Shown: in pieces, positions 16,625 to 25,020 of the stretch
How positions within the stretch are numbered: the stretch's first letter is position 1
Layout: the number at the start of each line of letters is the position of its first letter
Assembly: GCA_902778055.1 (NCBI GenBank)
Contig: CACYWL010000016.1
Location: forward strand, 1-54,802
DNA: 54,802 nt
DNA from: an uncultured Eubacteriales bacterium
Lineage (GTDB): Bacteria > Bacillota > Clostridia > Christensenellales > Aristaeellaceae
Direction: 5' to 3'
The notes under the pieces: model-generated
Seen by the model: only the letters and a program-made list of their open reading frames with translations
Databases searched by the model: none
Told to the model about the DNA's origin: nothing
Program-made: the position numbers and the translations under genes

Positions 16625-17282
16625 ATCGATACCCCACTCCGCGCAGTGTTGTGATTTTATCCGCGCAGGGGCCCAGCTCCCTGCGCAGCAGCTTGATATG
16701 CGTATCCAGGGTCCGGTCGTCCCCGAAGAAATCGTATCCCCAGACGTCGCTGATCAGCTTTTCCCGGGTCAGGGCGATGCCCCGGTTCCGGACCATGTAG
16801 AACAGCAGGTCGTACTCCTTCGGGCTCAGATCCAGCTCCCGGCCCTCCACGCTCACCCGGCGGGCCGTGAAATTGACCTCCAGCTCCCCGATCTTCACGA
16901 TGTCCTCGGCCGCTTCCGTCAGCCCGCCCGACCGCTTGAGCACGGCCGAAACGCGCATCATCAGCTCCCGGGGGCTGAAGGGCTTGACGACGTAATCGTC
17001 GACTCCGATCTCAAACCCGTGAATCCGGTCATACTCCTCGCCCCGGGCGGAAAGCATGATGACCGGGACATTCCGCTCCTTCCGGATCTCCCGCACGGCG
17101 GAAAAGCCGTCCAGCTCCGGCATCATCACATCCATGATGACCAGGTCGTAGGCCTTTTTCCGGCACATTTCCACCGCCTGCATGCCGTCCTCCGCCTCCT
17201 CCGTCAGGTATCCCTCGAAGGCTGCGTATTTGGCGATCAGCGTCCGGATTCTCGCCTCATCATCCGCAATCAGTATGGTCAT
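16611..17282 (-). CDS. OmpR/PhoB-family response regulator
   Basis: This 223-residue protein starts at ATG 17282 behind AGGAAGG. A longer frame from 17357 would add 25 low-complexity residues and would begin inside the proposed promoter. The receiver domain has the acidic pair in IADDE, Asp51 in IMDVMMPELDG and the lysine in VVKPFSPREL. The C-terminal winged helix (LSPKEYDLLFYMVRNRGIALTREKL and the end GVGYRFEKD) is typical of the family. It is coupled to the kinase downstream by a 14-bp overlap. Confidence 0.94.
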   Translation of the reverse strand: MTILIADDEARIRTLIAKYAAFEGYLTEEAEDGMQAVEMCRKKAYDLVIMDVMMPELDGFSAVREIRKERNVPVIMLSARGEEYDRIHGFEIGVDDYVVKPFSPRELMMRVSAVLKRSGGLTEAAEDIVKIGELEVNFTARRVSVEGRELDLSPKEYDLLFYMVRNRGIALTREKLISDVWGYDFFGDDRTLDTHIKLLRRELGPCADKITTLRGVGYRFEKD

Positions 17283-17328
17283 TTTCTTCCCTTCCTCGAT
17301 TTCCTCCATCTTTTCCTCCGCCTTTCCC

Positions 17329-17357
17329 AGTATATCGTTTTCCCCGGGGGAAAACAA
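17329..17357 (-). promoter_or_regulatory. Promoter of the second two-component operon with a palindromic spacer
   Basis: On the minus strand TTGTTT, 17 nt, TATACT. The spacer carries a 9-bp inverted repeat, GTTTTCCCC-G-GGGGAAAAC (17337-17355), extending into the -35 edge. A protein bound there would compete with RNA polymerase, so it may be an operator. Confidence 0.45.
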
Positions 17358-17447
17358 GCGGTTCCCCGGGCGTTTTCTTTCCGCCTCTGTATATCCTTCC
17401 GCTGTGACGGATGCGTGAAGCCTGCCTGAAAAAGCCCGGAATTTCCC

Positions 17448-17476
17448 TTGCGTCCACCGGGGTTTTGGAGTATATT
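17448..17476 (+). promoter_or_regulatory. Candidate promoter of the DegV gene
   Basis: TTGCGT, 17 nt, TATATT, about 58 nt before the ATG at 17534. It diverges from the regulator promoter at 17329-17357. Confidence 0.5.
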
Positions 17477-17533
17477 GATTCTCGGTTTTTCCTGGAAATC
17501 ATCCGTACGCGAGGCGTAAGAAAGGTGAAACTG

Positions 17534-18421
17534 ATGGCTGATTATGTGCTGACGACCTGTTCCACGGTGGATCTGAGTCCGGAATATCTGGAAAAGATTC
17601 ACGTTCCCTTTGTGTGCTTTCATTACGAGCTGGGCGGCGAGAGCCATCCGGACGACCTGTGGGCTACCATGGATCCGCATACCTTCTATCAGCGGATGCT
17701 GGCCGGCGAGTCTTCCCGCACCAGTCAGATCAATATGACGGAATATATCGACTTCTGGCGTCCCTTCCTGGAGCAGGGAAAGGATCTGCTGCACCTGACG
17801 CTCTCCTCCGGCATCTCCGGCACGGTCAACTCCGCCCGCGCCGCGGCGGAGGAGCTCCGGAAGGAGTTTCCGGACCGGGAGATTCTCGTCGTGGATTCCC
17901 TTGCCGCCTCCTCCGGCTTCGGCCTGCTGATCGACCGGCTGGCCGAGCTGCGGGATCAGGGGTATTCCCTGAAGGAGCTCCACCGCTATGCCGAGGATCA
18001 TAAGCTCTATCTGCATCACTGGTTCTTCTCCACGGATCTGACCTTTTATATCCGCGGCGGCCGGGTCAGCAAAACCGCCGGCTTCTTCGGCCGGATGCTG
18101 AACATCTGCCCCCTGCTGAATGTGGACTATCAGGGCCGGCTGATTCCGCGGGACAAGATCCGGACCAAGAAGAAGGTGATCCGGGAGATCGTCGCCCGCA
18201 TGGAGGAGCACGCCCAGGACGGCGCCGGCTACAGCGGCAAGGTCTTCATCTCCCATTCCGACTGCCTGGAGGACGCGCAGGCCGTGGCCTCCCTGGTGGA
18301 GCAGAAGTTCCCCGGCACAAAGGGTAAGGTGACCATCTTCCCCATCGGCTCGACCATCGGAGCCCATACCGGCCCCGGCACGGTCGCCCTGTTCTTCTGG
18401 GGTGATCTGAGAAACAACTGA
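17534..18421 (+). CDS. DegV family fatty-acid-binding protein
   Basis: This 295-residue protein starts at ATG 17534 behind AAGGTG. Family features are LTTCSTVDLS at the N-terminus, GESSRTSQIN, the LSSGISGTVNSAR segment and the C-terminal FPIGSTIGAHTGPGTVALFFWG. DegV/FakB proteins bind a fatty acid in a deep pocket and, with a FakA-type kinase, present it for phosphorylation. No fakA is in view, so a role in fatty-acid uptake is inferred from the family only. It is monocistronic, ending at a strong terminator. Confidence 0.92.
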   Translation: MADYVLTTCSTVDLSPEYLEKIHVPFVCFHYELGGESHPDDLWATMDPHTFYQRMLAGESSRTSQINMTEYIDFWRPFLEQGKDLLHLTLSSGISGTVNSARAAAEELRKEFPDREILVVDSLAASSGFGLLIDRLAELRDQGYSLKELHRYAEDHKLYLHHWFFSTDLTFYIRGGRVSKTAGFFGRMLNICPLLNVDYQGRLIPRDKIRTKKKVIREIVARMEEHAQDGAGYSGKVFISHSDCLEDAQAVASLVEQKFPGTKGKVTIFPIGSTIGAHTGPGTVALFFWGDLRNN

Positions 18422-18428
18422 TTCCATG

Positions 18429-18488
18429 GCGTACGGCCGGCCCGGCCCCGCGCGGAGAAAGCGCGGCCGGCACGCCGTACGCTTTTTT
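18429..18488 (+). terminator. Terminator of the DegV gene
   Basis: An outer 9-bp stem, GCGTACGGC (18429-18437) with GCCGTACGC (18474-18482), encloses a second GC-rich stem and is followed by six T residues (18483-18488). The terminator lies just before the AAAGGAGG of the next gene. Confidence 0.85.
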
Positions 18489-18506
18489 CAAAAGGAGGCA
18501 ACCCGA

Positions 18507-19355
18507 ATGAAAAGGCTTTCTGCGCTGCTTCTTTCCTTCCTGCTGCTCCTGCCCTGCGCCGCCGGCGCCGAAGAGGAGGATCTGGAAATCGAGGAGATCG
18601 TCGAGAACGTGGATCTGGACGCGGTCTCCTACGGCGATGTGGAGTGGACCTTTCCCCTCGCCCTGGAGGACATAAATCCGAATTTCATCGTCCTGGCGAA
18701 CAAGCATTACCTGCTCCCGTCGGATTTCGTCCCGGAGCTGGAAAAGGTGCCCACCCTGGCCAAGGGCGGCATCAAATGGCGCGGGTCAGACACGCCGAAG
18801 GAGGGGCACCGGCTGCAGCCCGAATGCGTGCAGGCGCTGTGCGACATGAACGCGGAAATCCGCGCGCTTTCCGAGGACATGGGCTTCCGGGACATGTATC
18901 TGAAGAGCGCCTACCGCTCCTACTCAACGCAGAAAACCATGTACGGCCGGCGGCTGGAAAGGAACAACGGCAAGGATGACGGATGGGTCTCCAAGCCCGG
19001 TGCCAGCGATCATCAGACCGGTCTGGGCGTGGACATCGTCCCCAGCAACTGGAAGGACCGGGGCATGAACGACAAGATGATGAAGGAGCCGGAATGCCAG
19101 TGGATGGCGGAGCACTGCCATGAGTACGGCTTCATCGTCCGCTACCCGAAGGACAAGCAGGACATTACCGAGATCAATACCGAGCCCTGGCATCTGCGCT
19201 ATGTCGGTCTCCCCGTCGCGGCCTACATTTATGAGAACGGCCTGTGCCTGGAGGAATTCGTCTTCCAGCTGCAGGACGCCATTCAGGATTATCTCGCCCG
19301 GGGCGGCAACCCTGAGATCGTGGAGCCCTATATTCAGACCTCCACGGATGAATAA
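18507..19355 (+). CDS. Secreted D-alanyl-D-alanine carboxypeptidase, VanY/M15B family
   Basis: This 282-residue protein starts at ATG 18507 behind AAAGGAGG and has a signal peptide (MKRLSALLLSFLLLLPCAAG). The peptidase domain (about 55-255) holds the zinc-site motifs: SAYRSYSTQ, SDHQTGLGVDI with His169 and Asp176, and TEPWHLRYVG with Glu226 and His229. It should trim the terminal D-Ala from peptidoglycan stem peptides outside the membrane. A short acidic stretch (EEEDLEIEEIVENVDLD) follows the signal peptide. No van resistance genes are nearby, so a housekeeping cell-wall role is more likely than glycopeptide resistance. Confidence 0.92.
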   Translation: MKRLSALLLSFLLLLPCAAGAEEEDLEIEEIVENVDLDAVSYGDVEWTFPLALEDINPNFIVLANKHYLLPSDFVPELEKVPTLAKGGIKWRGSDTPKEGHRLQPECVQALCDMNAEIRALSEDMGFRDMYLKSAYRSYSTQKTMYGRRLERNNGKDDGWVSKPGASDHQTGLGVDIVPSNWKDRGMNDKMMKEPECQWMAEHCHEYGFIVRYPKDKQDITEINTEPWHLRYVGLPVAAYIYENGLCLEEFVFQLQDAIQDYLARGGNPEIVEPYIQTSTDE

Positions 19356-19365
19356 AATTAAAAAC

Positions 19366-19404
19366 AGCCCTTTCCGGCCCGGTGCCGGAAAGGGCTTCTT
19401 TTTT
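19366..19404 (+). terminator. Bidirectional terminator between vanY-like gene and rsmG
   Basis: A 13-bp stem, AGCCCTTTCCGGC (19366-19378) with its complement (19384-19396), has T-runs on both sides: TCTTTTTTT on the plus strand and GTTTTTAATTTT on the minus strand. It can end both convergent transcripts. Confidence 0.88.
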
Positions 19405-20123
19405 TATACGCCGAGGGGCTTGCTCTTGGGCGTTCCCGCCTTCCGGGGATAGCCCTTCGGGGTCTTTCCCGTCTTCAGCACCGGCAGGATCAGGTGCTCC
19501 CAGTCCCGGCCGGCGATCGGGGTCTCCACGGGCTCCTCCGCGCGGCCGCCCAGCAGGAAGGCCGCCTTCCGGCCGGCCTTCAGCTCCTCCCGGAGGGCGG
19601 GACCCTTCCAGCAGAGCATTTTCCCGTCCACCCGGACATAGGGCAGCAGATATTCGCACAGCACGTTCAGCGGCGCCACGGCCCGGGCCGCGGCGATGTC
19701 AAAGCTTTCCCGCAGCTCCGGTCTTCCCGCGCCGTCCTCCGCCCGGGCATGGATCAGCGTCACGTTGTCCGCGCCGGTCCGCGCCTGCACCTCCGCAAGG
19801 AAGTCCAGCCGCTTCCGCTGGCTGTCCAGCAACGTCACCCGGGTCTCCGGACAGCTGAGGGCCAGGGCCATGCCGGGAAAGCCCGCGCCGGTGCCGACGT
19901 CGATCAGGGTTTTCGCCCCCTCCAGCAGGCCGGTTTTCAGCACGGTCAGGCTGTCGGTCAGATGCCGGTCCAGCAGCTCGTCCTCCTCCGCCGCGGCGAC
20001 CAGGTCCATTTTTTCATTCCATTCCATCAGCAGCCGGAAATAGGTTTCCAGCCGCTCCGGCAGCTCCGCAGAAAAGGGGATTCCGTTGGCCCGCAGCCTG
20101 TCCCCGATGATCGCTCTGTCCAT
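19404..20123 (-). CDS. rsmG: 16S rRNA (guanine527-N7)-methyltransferase RsmG
   Basis: This 239-residue protein starts at ATG 20123 behind GAAGGAG. The SAM-binding motif LIDVGTGAGFPGMALAL, the NEKMDLVAA segment and AARAVAPLNVLCEYLLPYV are typical of RsmG/GidB. The enzyme methylates G527 of 16S rRNA. It is the last gene of the long minus-strand run and ends at the bidirectional terminator. It commonly sits next to mnmE and mnmG; here mnmE is about 3 kb upstream and mnmG is absent from the window. Confidence 0.95.
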   Translation of the reverse strand: MDRAIIGDRLRANGIPFSAELPERLETYFRLLMEWNEKMDLVAAAEEDELLDRHLTDSLTVLKTGLLEGAKTLIDVGTGAGFPGMALALSCPETRVTLLDSQRKRLDFLAEVQARTGADNVTLIHARAEDGAGRPELRESFDIAAARAVAPLNVLCEYLLPYVRVDGKMLCWKGPALREELKAGRKAAFLLGGRAEEPVETPIAGRDWEHLILPVLKTGKTPKGYPRKAGTPKSKPLGV

Positions 20124-20149
20124 CCCTGCTCCTTCGGTTCCCGGCGGGG

Positions 20150-20791
20150 TCAGGAGGGCTGACCCGCGCCCGGACGCAGATATTTGTTCATCCAGTACTT
20201 GACCCACGCCAGGGCTTCCCGGGCATGGTTCTTCAGCCAGTATTCCGGCTTGCAGGGCGCGCCCAGTCCGCCGGCCTCGAAGCCGAAATCCTCCGCCAGC
20301 GCCATGGCCCTGGGCACGTGGTAGTCGCTGGTCACGATGAGCACCCGCCGCACCTCTGGTCTCTCCTTCAGCAGCGCCGCCGCGTTCCGCAGATTCTCGT
20401 TCGTATTGAAGGAGTTCGGATCCATCAGGATCATCTCCTCCGGTATGCCCTGCTTCACCAGGTAGTTCCGCATCGCCTCCGCCTCCGGCAGGGGCTCGTC
20501 CTTTCCCTGGGCGCCGCAGACCGCGATCGGCACGTTCTTCAGCCTCCAGGCCTCCGCCGCCGCGTCCAGCCGCCACTGCAGCTGGGTGTTCGGTTCCCCG
20601 CTGAGCAGCACCTGGGCCCCCAGCACAATGATCGCGTCATAGTTCCCTTCCAGGGCCGCCGCCTCGCGGACCACGCTGCTTTCCCGGATCACCACATATC
20701 CCACCAGTCCGCCGAAGCACAGAATTCCGAGCAGAACCAGCGCGCCCAGGGCGCGCAGCAGCCGGTGCTTTTTTCTTTTCCGTCCCGCCAT
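20150..20791 (-). CDS. YdcF/SanA-like DUF218 membrane protein
   Basis: The ATG at 20791 gives 213 residues. A TTG at 20887, inside radC, would add a basic Arg/Lys-rich extension and cannot be excluded. A basic N-terminus precedes one membrane helix (LLRALGALVLLGILCFGGLVGYVVI), then a DUF218 domain with AIIVLGAQVL at its start, ESSFNTNENLRNA-like SFNTNENLRNAAALL, and VTSDYHVPRA. DUF218 proteins such as SanA, YdcF and ElyC are linked to envelope functions, but their reaction is poorly defined. It is encoded between radC and rsmG. Confidence 0.85.
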   Translation of the reverse strand: MAGRKRKKHRLLRALGALVLLGILCFGGLVGYVVIRESSVVREAAALEGNYDAIIVLGAQVLLSGEPNTQLQWRLDAAAEAWRLKNVPIAVCGAQGKDEPLPEAEAMRNYLVKQGIPEEMILMDPNSFNTNENLRNAAALLKERPEVRRVLIVTSDYHVPRAMALAEDFGFEAGGLGAPCKPEYWLKNHAREALAWVKYWMNKYLRPGAGQPS

Positions 20792-20858
20792 CTCTTTCTT
20801 TCGGGCCCGTTTTCTCTCCCGCCGCCGGGAGGCCGGGCGCCTTCCCCCTGTTCCGCCC

Positions 20859-21728
20859 TTATCTTCTTCCCCGGGCGCCGAATTCAATATCCCCGTGCTG
20901 GGCCATGCTGTAGGAATCCGCCCCGGCGATGATCAGGTGATCGAGCACCATGACGTCGATGCCGCCCAGCAGGCGCTGCAGCTGCAGCGTGGTCGCGATG
21001 TCCTCCGAGGACGGCGCGCAGGTTCCGCCGGGATGGTTGTGGCAGAAGAACACGCTGTGGGCGTTGTAGGTCAGCACGGTCTCCATGACCAGCCGGGGAT
21101 AGGCGCTGACCTCGCTCAGGGAGCCGGCGGAGATCATCCGCTGGCCCAGAATCCGGCACTGGGCGTTGACGCAGATCACCCAGAACTCCTCGATCCGCTT
21201 TCCCATCAGGATGCCGCTGCAGTAGTTCTCCAGCTCCTTCCGGTTGCCGATCTGCCTCGGGGAGGTCATCTCGCATTTCCGGATCACCCGGGTCATCGGC
21301 AGCATCATGGAAATCAGCGTCGCCTGGATTTCCCCGATGCCCTCGACCTGCATCAGCTGGCGCGGCGGCGCCTCGAAGACGCACTTCAGGGTTCCGAAGG
21401 TCTCCAGCAGCTTTTTGGCCGCTGCCTTGGTGTCCTTCCGGGGGCTGCCGTAGGTCAGCAGCAGCTCCAGGATCTCATGATCCTGAAAGCTGTCAAAGCC
21501 CTCCTCGGCCCGGAAGCGCTCCCGCACGCGGCTGCGGTGGCCGCGGTTCAGGTCCTTCTCCCTTTCCTCCGGATACCGGAGCGCCGCCTCCCGGATCTCC
21601 TGCTCCGGCTTCACCCGGGAGGGATCGATGTACCAGTATTCGCCGTCGATCTCGCGTCCGGCCTCCGGCCGGCTTTGGGGGCGGGTCTTCCGCTCCGTCT
21701 CCGCTCCGGGTTCCTTTTTCCGTGCCAT
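20859..21728 (-). CDS. radC: RadC family JAB/MPN-domain protein
   Basis: This 289-residue protein starts at ATG 21728 behind GGAGGAG. Residues 1-50 are a charged variable extension. A helix-hairpin-helix region follows (EILELLLTYGSPRKDTK, QVEGIGEIQA), then a JAMM domain with the metal-binding HNHPGGTCAPSSEDI. The protein was historically linked to DNA repair, but its biochemical role is unsettled and the name reflects family membership only. Confidence 0.92.
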   Translation of the reverse strand: MARKKEPGAETERKTRPQSRPEAGREIDGEYWYIDPSRVKPEQEIREAALRYPEEREKDLNRGHRSRVRERFRAEEGFDSFQDHEILELLLTYGSPRKDTKAAAKKLLETFGTLKCVFEAPPRQLMQVEGIGEIQATLISMMLPMTRVIRKCEMTSPRQIGNRKELENYCSGILMGKRIEEFWVICVNAQCRILGQRMISAGSLSEVSAYPRLVMETVLTYNAHSVFFCHNHPGGTCAPSSEDIATTLQLQRLLGGIDVMVLDHLIIAGADSYSMAQHGDIEFGARGRR

Positions 21729-21787
21729 CTGCTTCTCCTCCCTCCGGGCTGCCGCTCCGGTTCTTTCCTTCTCCGTTTCTCTCCGTC

Positions 21788-22909
21788 TCAGGCGCCGTAG
21801 TACCGCCAGATGTCCAGGCAGGCCTGGCGCTCCGGCCCGGTCACGGGCGTGAAGGCCCGGCGGTATACCCATTCGATCTGCTTTTCGCTCAGCGCCATCG
21901 GATGGTTGCCGAGCCGCTCCGCGTTGACGGAAGCCGCCAGCTCCCGCAGCGTTTCCTCCGGGGGCATGGCCGGGGCCTCCATCTCCAGGTCGATCAGCAG
22001 GCCGCGCAGCAGCCGGGAACCCATCGCCGGATCCCCCAGCCGCATCCTGGAAGCCAGCTCCCGCATCAGCGGCTTTTGCTCCTCCTCCGCGCACATCAGA
22101 TCCCACAGCGCCGGCAGCGTCAGCATGCAGGCATGGCCGTGGGCCGGGCCGATCCGCTTCGTGATCTGATAGCTCATCGCGTGGGCGGCGGTGGTCCGGG
22201 TCAGGAAGATCGCCTTCCCGCTCTGGAAGGACGCCTCCAGCATCTCGTCCGCCGCGTGGGGATCCCCGGCCAGATAGGCCCGGAGATTGTCCAGCACCCC
22301 CAGGATCGCCAGATACGCGTGCACCCGGCTGTCCTCCGTCGCGGCCCGGGACCAGTAGCTTTCAATCCCCTGGGCCAGCGCGTCCAGGGCGCAGGATTTC
22401 CGGTGATAGACCGGCAGGGTGTCCAGCAGCGCCGCGTCCAGGATTACGCCCTCCGGCAGCAGGGAGGGATGGCTGAGGCTCAGCTTCTGTCCGTTCTCAT
22501 ACACGACGGCGTTCGCCGTCGCCTCCGCGCCGCTGCCGGCGGTGGCGGGGATCGCCAGATGGGGAATCCCCTCCCCGGCATACCGGCCGGCCCGCACATT
22601 CTCCGCCGAGCCGCCCAGCAGCCAGGCCTTGACCGCCTTGGCCGTATCCATGGCGGAGCCGCCTCCGGCGGAGATCAGCCCGTCGCATCCCTTCTCCCGG
22701 TACAGCTCGGCGCCGGCCTCCGCGTCCGCCAGATCCGGATTCGGATGATAGCCGGAAAACACCGGCGCGTCCTTCAGGGCCTCCTGCCGCAGAAGCTTCT
22801 GCGACAGCAGGGCACCGGCGACGATCATCGGCCGCTTCATCCCCAGCTTTTCCGTCAGGCCGGAGATCTTCCCGAGGCTGTCCCGCCCCCGGATCACCTT
22901 CTGTACCAT
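21788..22909 (-). CDS. Iron-containing (group III) alcohol dehydrogenase-like protein
   Basis: This 373-residue protein starts at ATG 22909, eight nt after GGAGG. The nucleotide-binding signature GLISAGGGSAMDTAKAVK and the PATAGSGAEATANAVV segment are diagnostic. In the metal site Asp176, His243 and His257 are present with the expected spacing, but the usual second ligand (His in DALTHAIE of FucO) is Gln180 in DALAQGIE. The substrate cannot be deduced. Specialised members, including phosphonoacetaldehyde reductases, are alternatives to a simple alcohol dehydrogenase. It stands between mnmE and radC in a housekeeping run where such an enzyme is not expected. Confidence 0.85.
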   Translation of the reverse strand: MVQKVIRGRDSLGKISGLTEKLGMKRPMIVAGALLSQKLLRQEALKDAPVFSGYHPNPDLADAEAGAELYREKGCDGLISAGGGSAMDTAKAVKAWLLGGSAENVRAGRYAGEGIPHLAIPATAGSGAEATANAVVYENGQKLSLSHPSLLPEGVILDAALLDTLPVYHRKSCALDALAQGIESYWSRAATEDSRVHAYLAILGVLDNLRAYLAGDPHAADEMLEASFQSGKAIFLTRTTAAHAMSYQITKRIGPAHGHACMLTLPALWDLMCAEEEQKPLMRELASRMRLGDPAMGSRLLRGLLIDLEMEAPAMPPEETLRELAASVNAERLGNHPMALSEKQIEWVYRRAFTPVTGPERQACLDIWRYYGA

Positions 22910-23001
22910 GCCTGTATCCTCCGTCCGGCGCCGGAATGCTCCGGCTTCCGGATTCTTTTTTTTTTCTCTTCCCCGCGTCCCGGACATCCGCCCTCCGCGC
23001 C

Positions 23002-24360
23002 CTATTTCCCGACGCAGAATTCGGAGAAGATCCGGTCCAGCAGCCGCTCGTCCACCTGGTCCCCGGTGATCTCTCCCAGCGCGCTCTGGGCGCTCTGCAG
23101 GTCCGTTGCCGCCAGATCCGGCGGCAGGGTGCGGACCGTCTCCAGCGCGGATTCCAGGAATCCCGCCGCCCGCCTCAGCGCGTCCAGATGCCGGGGCTGG
23201 GTGACCTCCATCCGGTCGGAGATCTCCGTAAAGCGGCGCAGCCAGGCCCGGATGCCCTCCAGGCTGTCCGGATCCTTCGCGCAGCATGGAATCACCGTCC
23301 GGTCCGTTTCCGGCAGGGTGAGCCGCTGGGGCAGATCCTGCTTGTTGACCGCCACCGCCGCGTTTTCCGGCAGGCTCCGAAGCAGCTCCAGATCCTCCTC
23401 CTGCAGGGGCGCGGAGCCGTCCAGCACCAGCAGCACCGCGTCCGACTCCTCCATGGCCTTCCGGGTTCTCTCGACCCCGATCCGCTCCACCTCGTCCCCG
23501 GTTTCCCGGAGGCCCGCGGTGTCCGTCAGGATGACCCGGACGCCCTCCAGCGTCATCTCCCCGGTCACCAGGTCCCGCGTCGTGCCGGGAACCGCGGTCA
23601 CGATCGCCTTTTCCTCCCCCAGCAGCGCGTTCAGCAGGCTGCTCTTGCCCACGTTCGGCCTTCCGGCCAGCGCGACCCGCAGCCCCTGGCGCAGCAGCCT
23701 TGAGCTTCTTTCCTGCACGGCATCCCGCAACAGGGCGATGAGCTTCTCCAGCCGGGGAATCATCTCCGCCGCGCCCTCCTCCTCGGAGATTTCCTCCGGG
23801 TAGTCGACGCAGGCCGCCAGCCCCGCCTGAATCTCATACAGCTGATCCGCCGCCCGGCGGACAAAGGCGGTCACTCCGCCCCGCATCTCCCGGACCGCCG
23901 CCCGGTGCTCCTGGGCGCCCCGGGCCTCGATGAGGCGCATCACCGCCTCCGCCCGGCTCAGATCGATGCGTCCGTTCAAAAAGGCTCTCCGGGTAAACTC
24001 TCCGGGCTCCGCCAGCCGCGCCCCCCGCTCCAGGCAGAGCGCCGCCGCCCGCTGCAGCACGTAGCTTCCGCCGTGAAGCTGGATTTCCGCCACATCCTCC
24101 CGGGTATAGCTCCGCGGGGCCCGCATCAGCACGGCCATGCCCTCGTCCAGGGTCTCTCCGCCGTCCGCCACCAGGCCGTAATACATCCGGTGGCTCTCCC
24201 AGGTCTCCCCGGCATGCCCCGCCCGGCGGAACAGCCCGCTCAGAATCTCCTCCGCCCGGGGGCCGCTGATGCGGAGAATGCCGATGCCGCCCTCCCCCGG
24301 GGGCGTGGCAATGGCCGCGATGGTATCGGCCGGGCCGGCCGCTTCCGCTGCTCTCATCAT
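23002..24360 (-). CDS. mnmE: tRNA modification GTPase MnmE
   Basis: This 452-residue protein starts at ATG 24360 behind GGGAGGG. It has the N-terminal folate-binding domain (DTIAAIATPPGEGGIGILRISG), a helical domain and an inserted G domain: GRPNVGKSSLLNALL, DTAGLRETGDEVE and NKQD. The C-terminus is FCVGK, with the conserved cysteine. With MnmG it makes the carboxymethylaminomethyl group at U34 of certain tRNAs. MnmG is not encoded nearby, although the order mnmE-mnmG-rsmG is common in bacteria. Confidence 0.96.
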   Translation of the reverse strand: MMRAAEAAGPADTIAAIATPPGEGGIGILRISGPRAEEILSGLFRRAGHAGETWESHRMYYGLVADGGETLDEGMAVLMRAPRSYTREDVAEIQLHGGSYVLQRAAALCLERGARLAEPGEFTRRAFLNGRIDLSRAEAVMRLIEARGAQEHRAAVREMRGGVTAFVRRAADQLYEIQAGLAACVDYPEEISEEEGAAEMIPRLEKLIALLRDAVQERSSRLLRQGLRVALAGRPNVGKSSLLNALLGEEKAIVTAVPGTTRDLVTGEMTLEGVRVILTDTAGLRETGDEVERIGVERTRKAMEESDAVLLVLDGSAPLQEEDLELLRSLPENAAVAVNKQDLPQRLTLPETDRTVIPCCAKDPDSLEGIRAWLRRFTEISDRMEVTQPRHLDALRRAAGFLESALETVRTLPPDLAATDLQSAQSALGEITGDQVDERLLDRIFSEFCVGK

Positions 24361-24384
24361 GCTTTTCCCTCCCGCGGCGCTGCT

Positions 24385-25020
24385 TTACATCTCATGCAGC
24401 CGGGCCATCATCGCGGCGGGATCCTCCGCGCGGTAAAGCGCCGTGCCCATGACGGCGACCGTCAGGCCCTTCGCGGTCAGCCGGGCCAGGTTGTCCTCCC
24501 GGATGCCGCCGTCCGCCTCGATTTCTCCCCGGTATCCCCGGTCGCGCAGCTCCGCGATTTTTTCCAGCACCGCCTCGTTCAGCTTCTGCCCGCCGAAGCC
24601 CGGCTCGACCGTCATCGTCAGGATCAGGTCCGTCTGATCCAGCCAGGGTATCACCGCGCTCAGGCCCGTGCCCGGTTTCAGGGCCAGCCCGGCCTTCGCG
24701 CCCCGGCGGCGGATCTTGTCCAGCATGCCGCCGATGTCCCCGCCGATCTCCGTATGGATCGTCAGCACATCCGCCCCGGCATCCAGAAAGACGTCCAGAT
24801 ACCGTCCCGGCTGATCCATCATCAGGTGCACATCCAGCGGCACCGGGGATATCTCCTTCAGCCGGCGGACCGTTTCCGGCGAATAGGCCAGGTTGTGCAC
24901 GAAATGGGCGTCCATGACATCCACATGCAGCCAGTCCGCCCCGGCGGCAATCATTCTCCGGGCGTCCCGCTCCAGGTTCAGCACATCCGCCGCCAGAATG
25001 CTCGGCGCGATTCTAATCAT
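24385..25020 (-). CDS. rpe: Ribulose-phosphate 3-epimerase
   Basis: This 211-residue TIM-barrel protein starts at ATG 25020 behind GGAGG. Family signatures are IAPSILAADVLNL, WLHVDVMDAHFV, DVHLMM, TVEPGFGGQKL and EADGGI. It interconverts ribulose-5-phosphate and xylulose-5-phosphate in the pentose phosphate pathway, useful for a xylose user. Its start overlaps the rsgA stop by 8 bp, so the two are coupled. rsgA-rpe adjacency is conserved in many Bacillota. Confidence 0.97.
   Translation of the reverse strand: MIRIAPSILAADVLNLERDARRMIAAGADWLHVDVMDAHFVHNLAYSPETVRRLKEISPVPLDVHLMMDQPGRYLDVFLDAGADVLTIHTEIGGDIGGMLDKIRRRGAKAGLALKPGTGLSAVIPWLDQTDLILTMTVEPGFGGQKLNEAVLEKIAELRDRGYRGEIEADGGIREDNLARLTAKGLTVAVMGTALYRAEDPAAMMARLHEM

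Noticed and set aside
18507..19355. Glycopeptide resistance gene (VanY)
   Set aside because: The enzyme belongs to the same family, but no vanRS, vanH, ligase or vanX genes are present. A general cell-wall carboxypeptidase is the simpler call.
20793..20887. TTG start of the YdcF-like protein within radC
   Set aside because: It would add a mostly Arg/Lys tail and has only a weak RBS. It is kept as a possibility but not preferred over ATG 20791.
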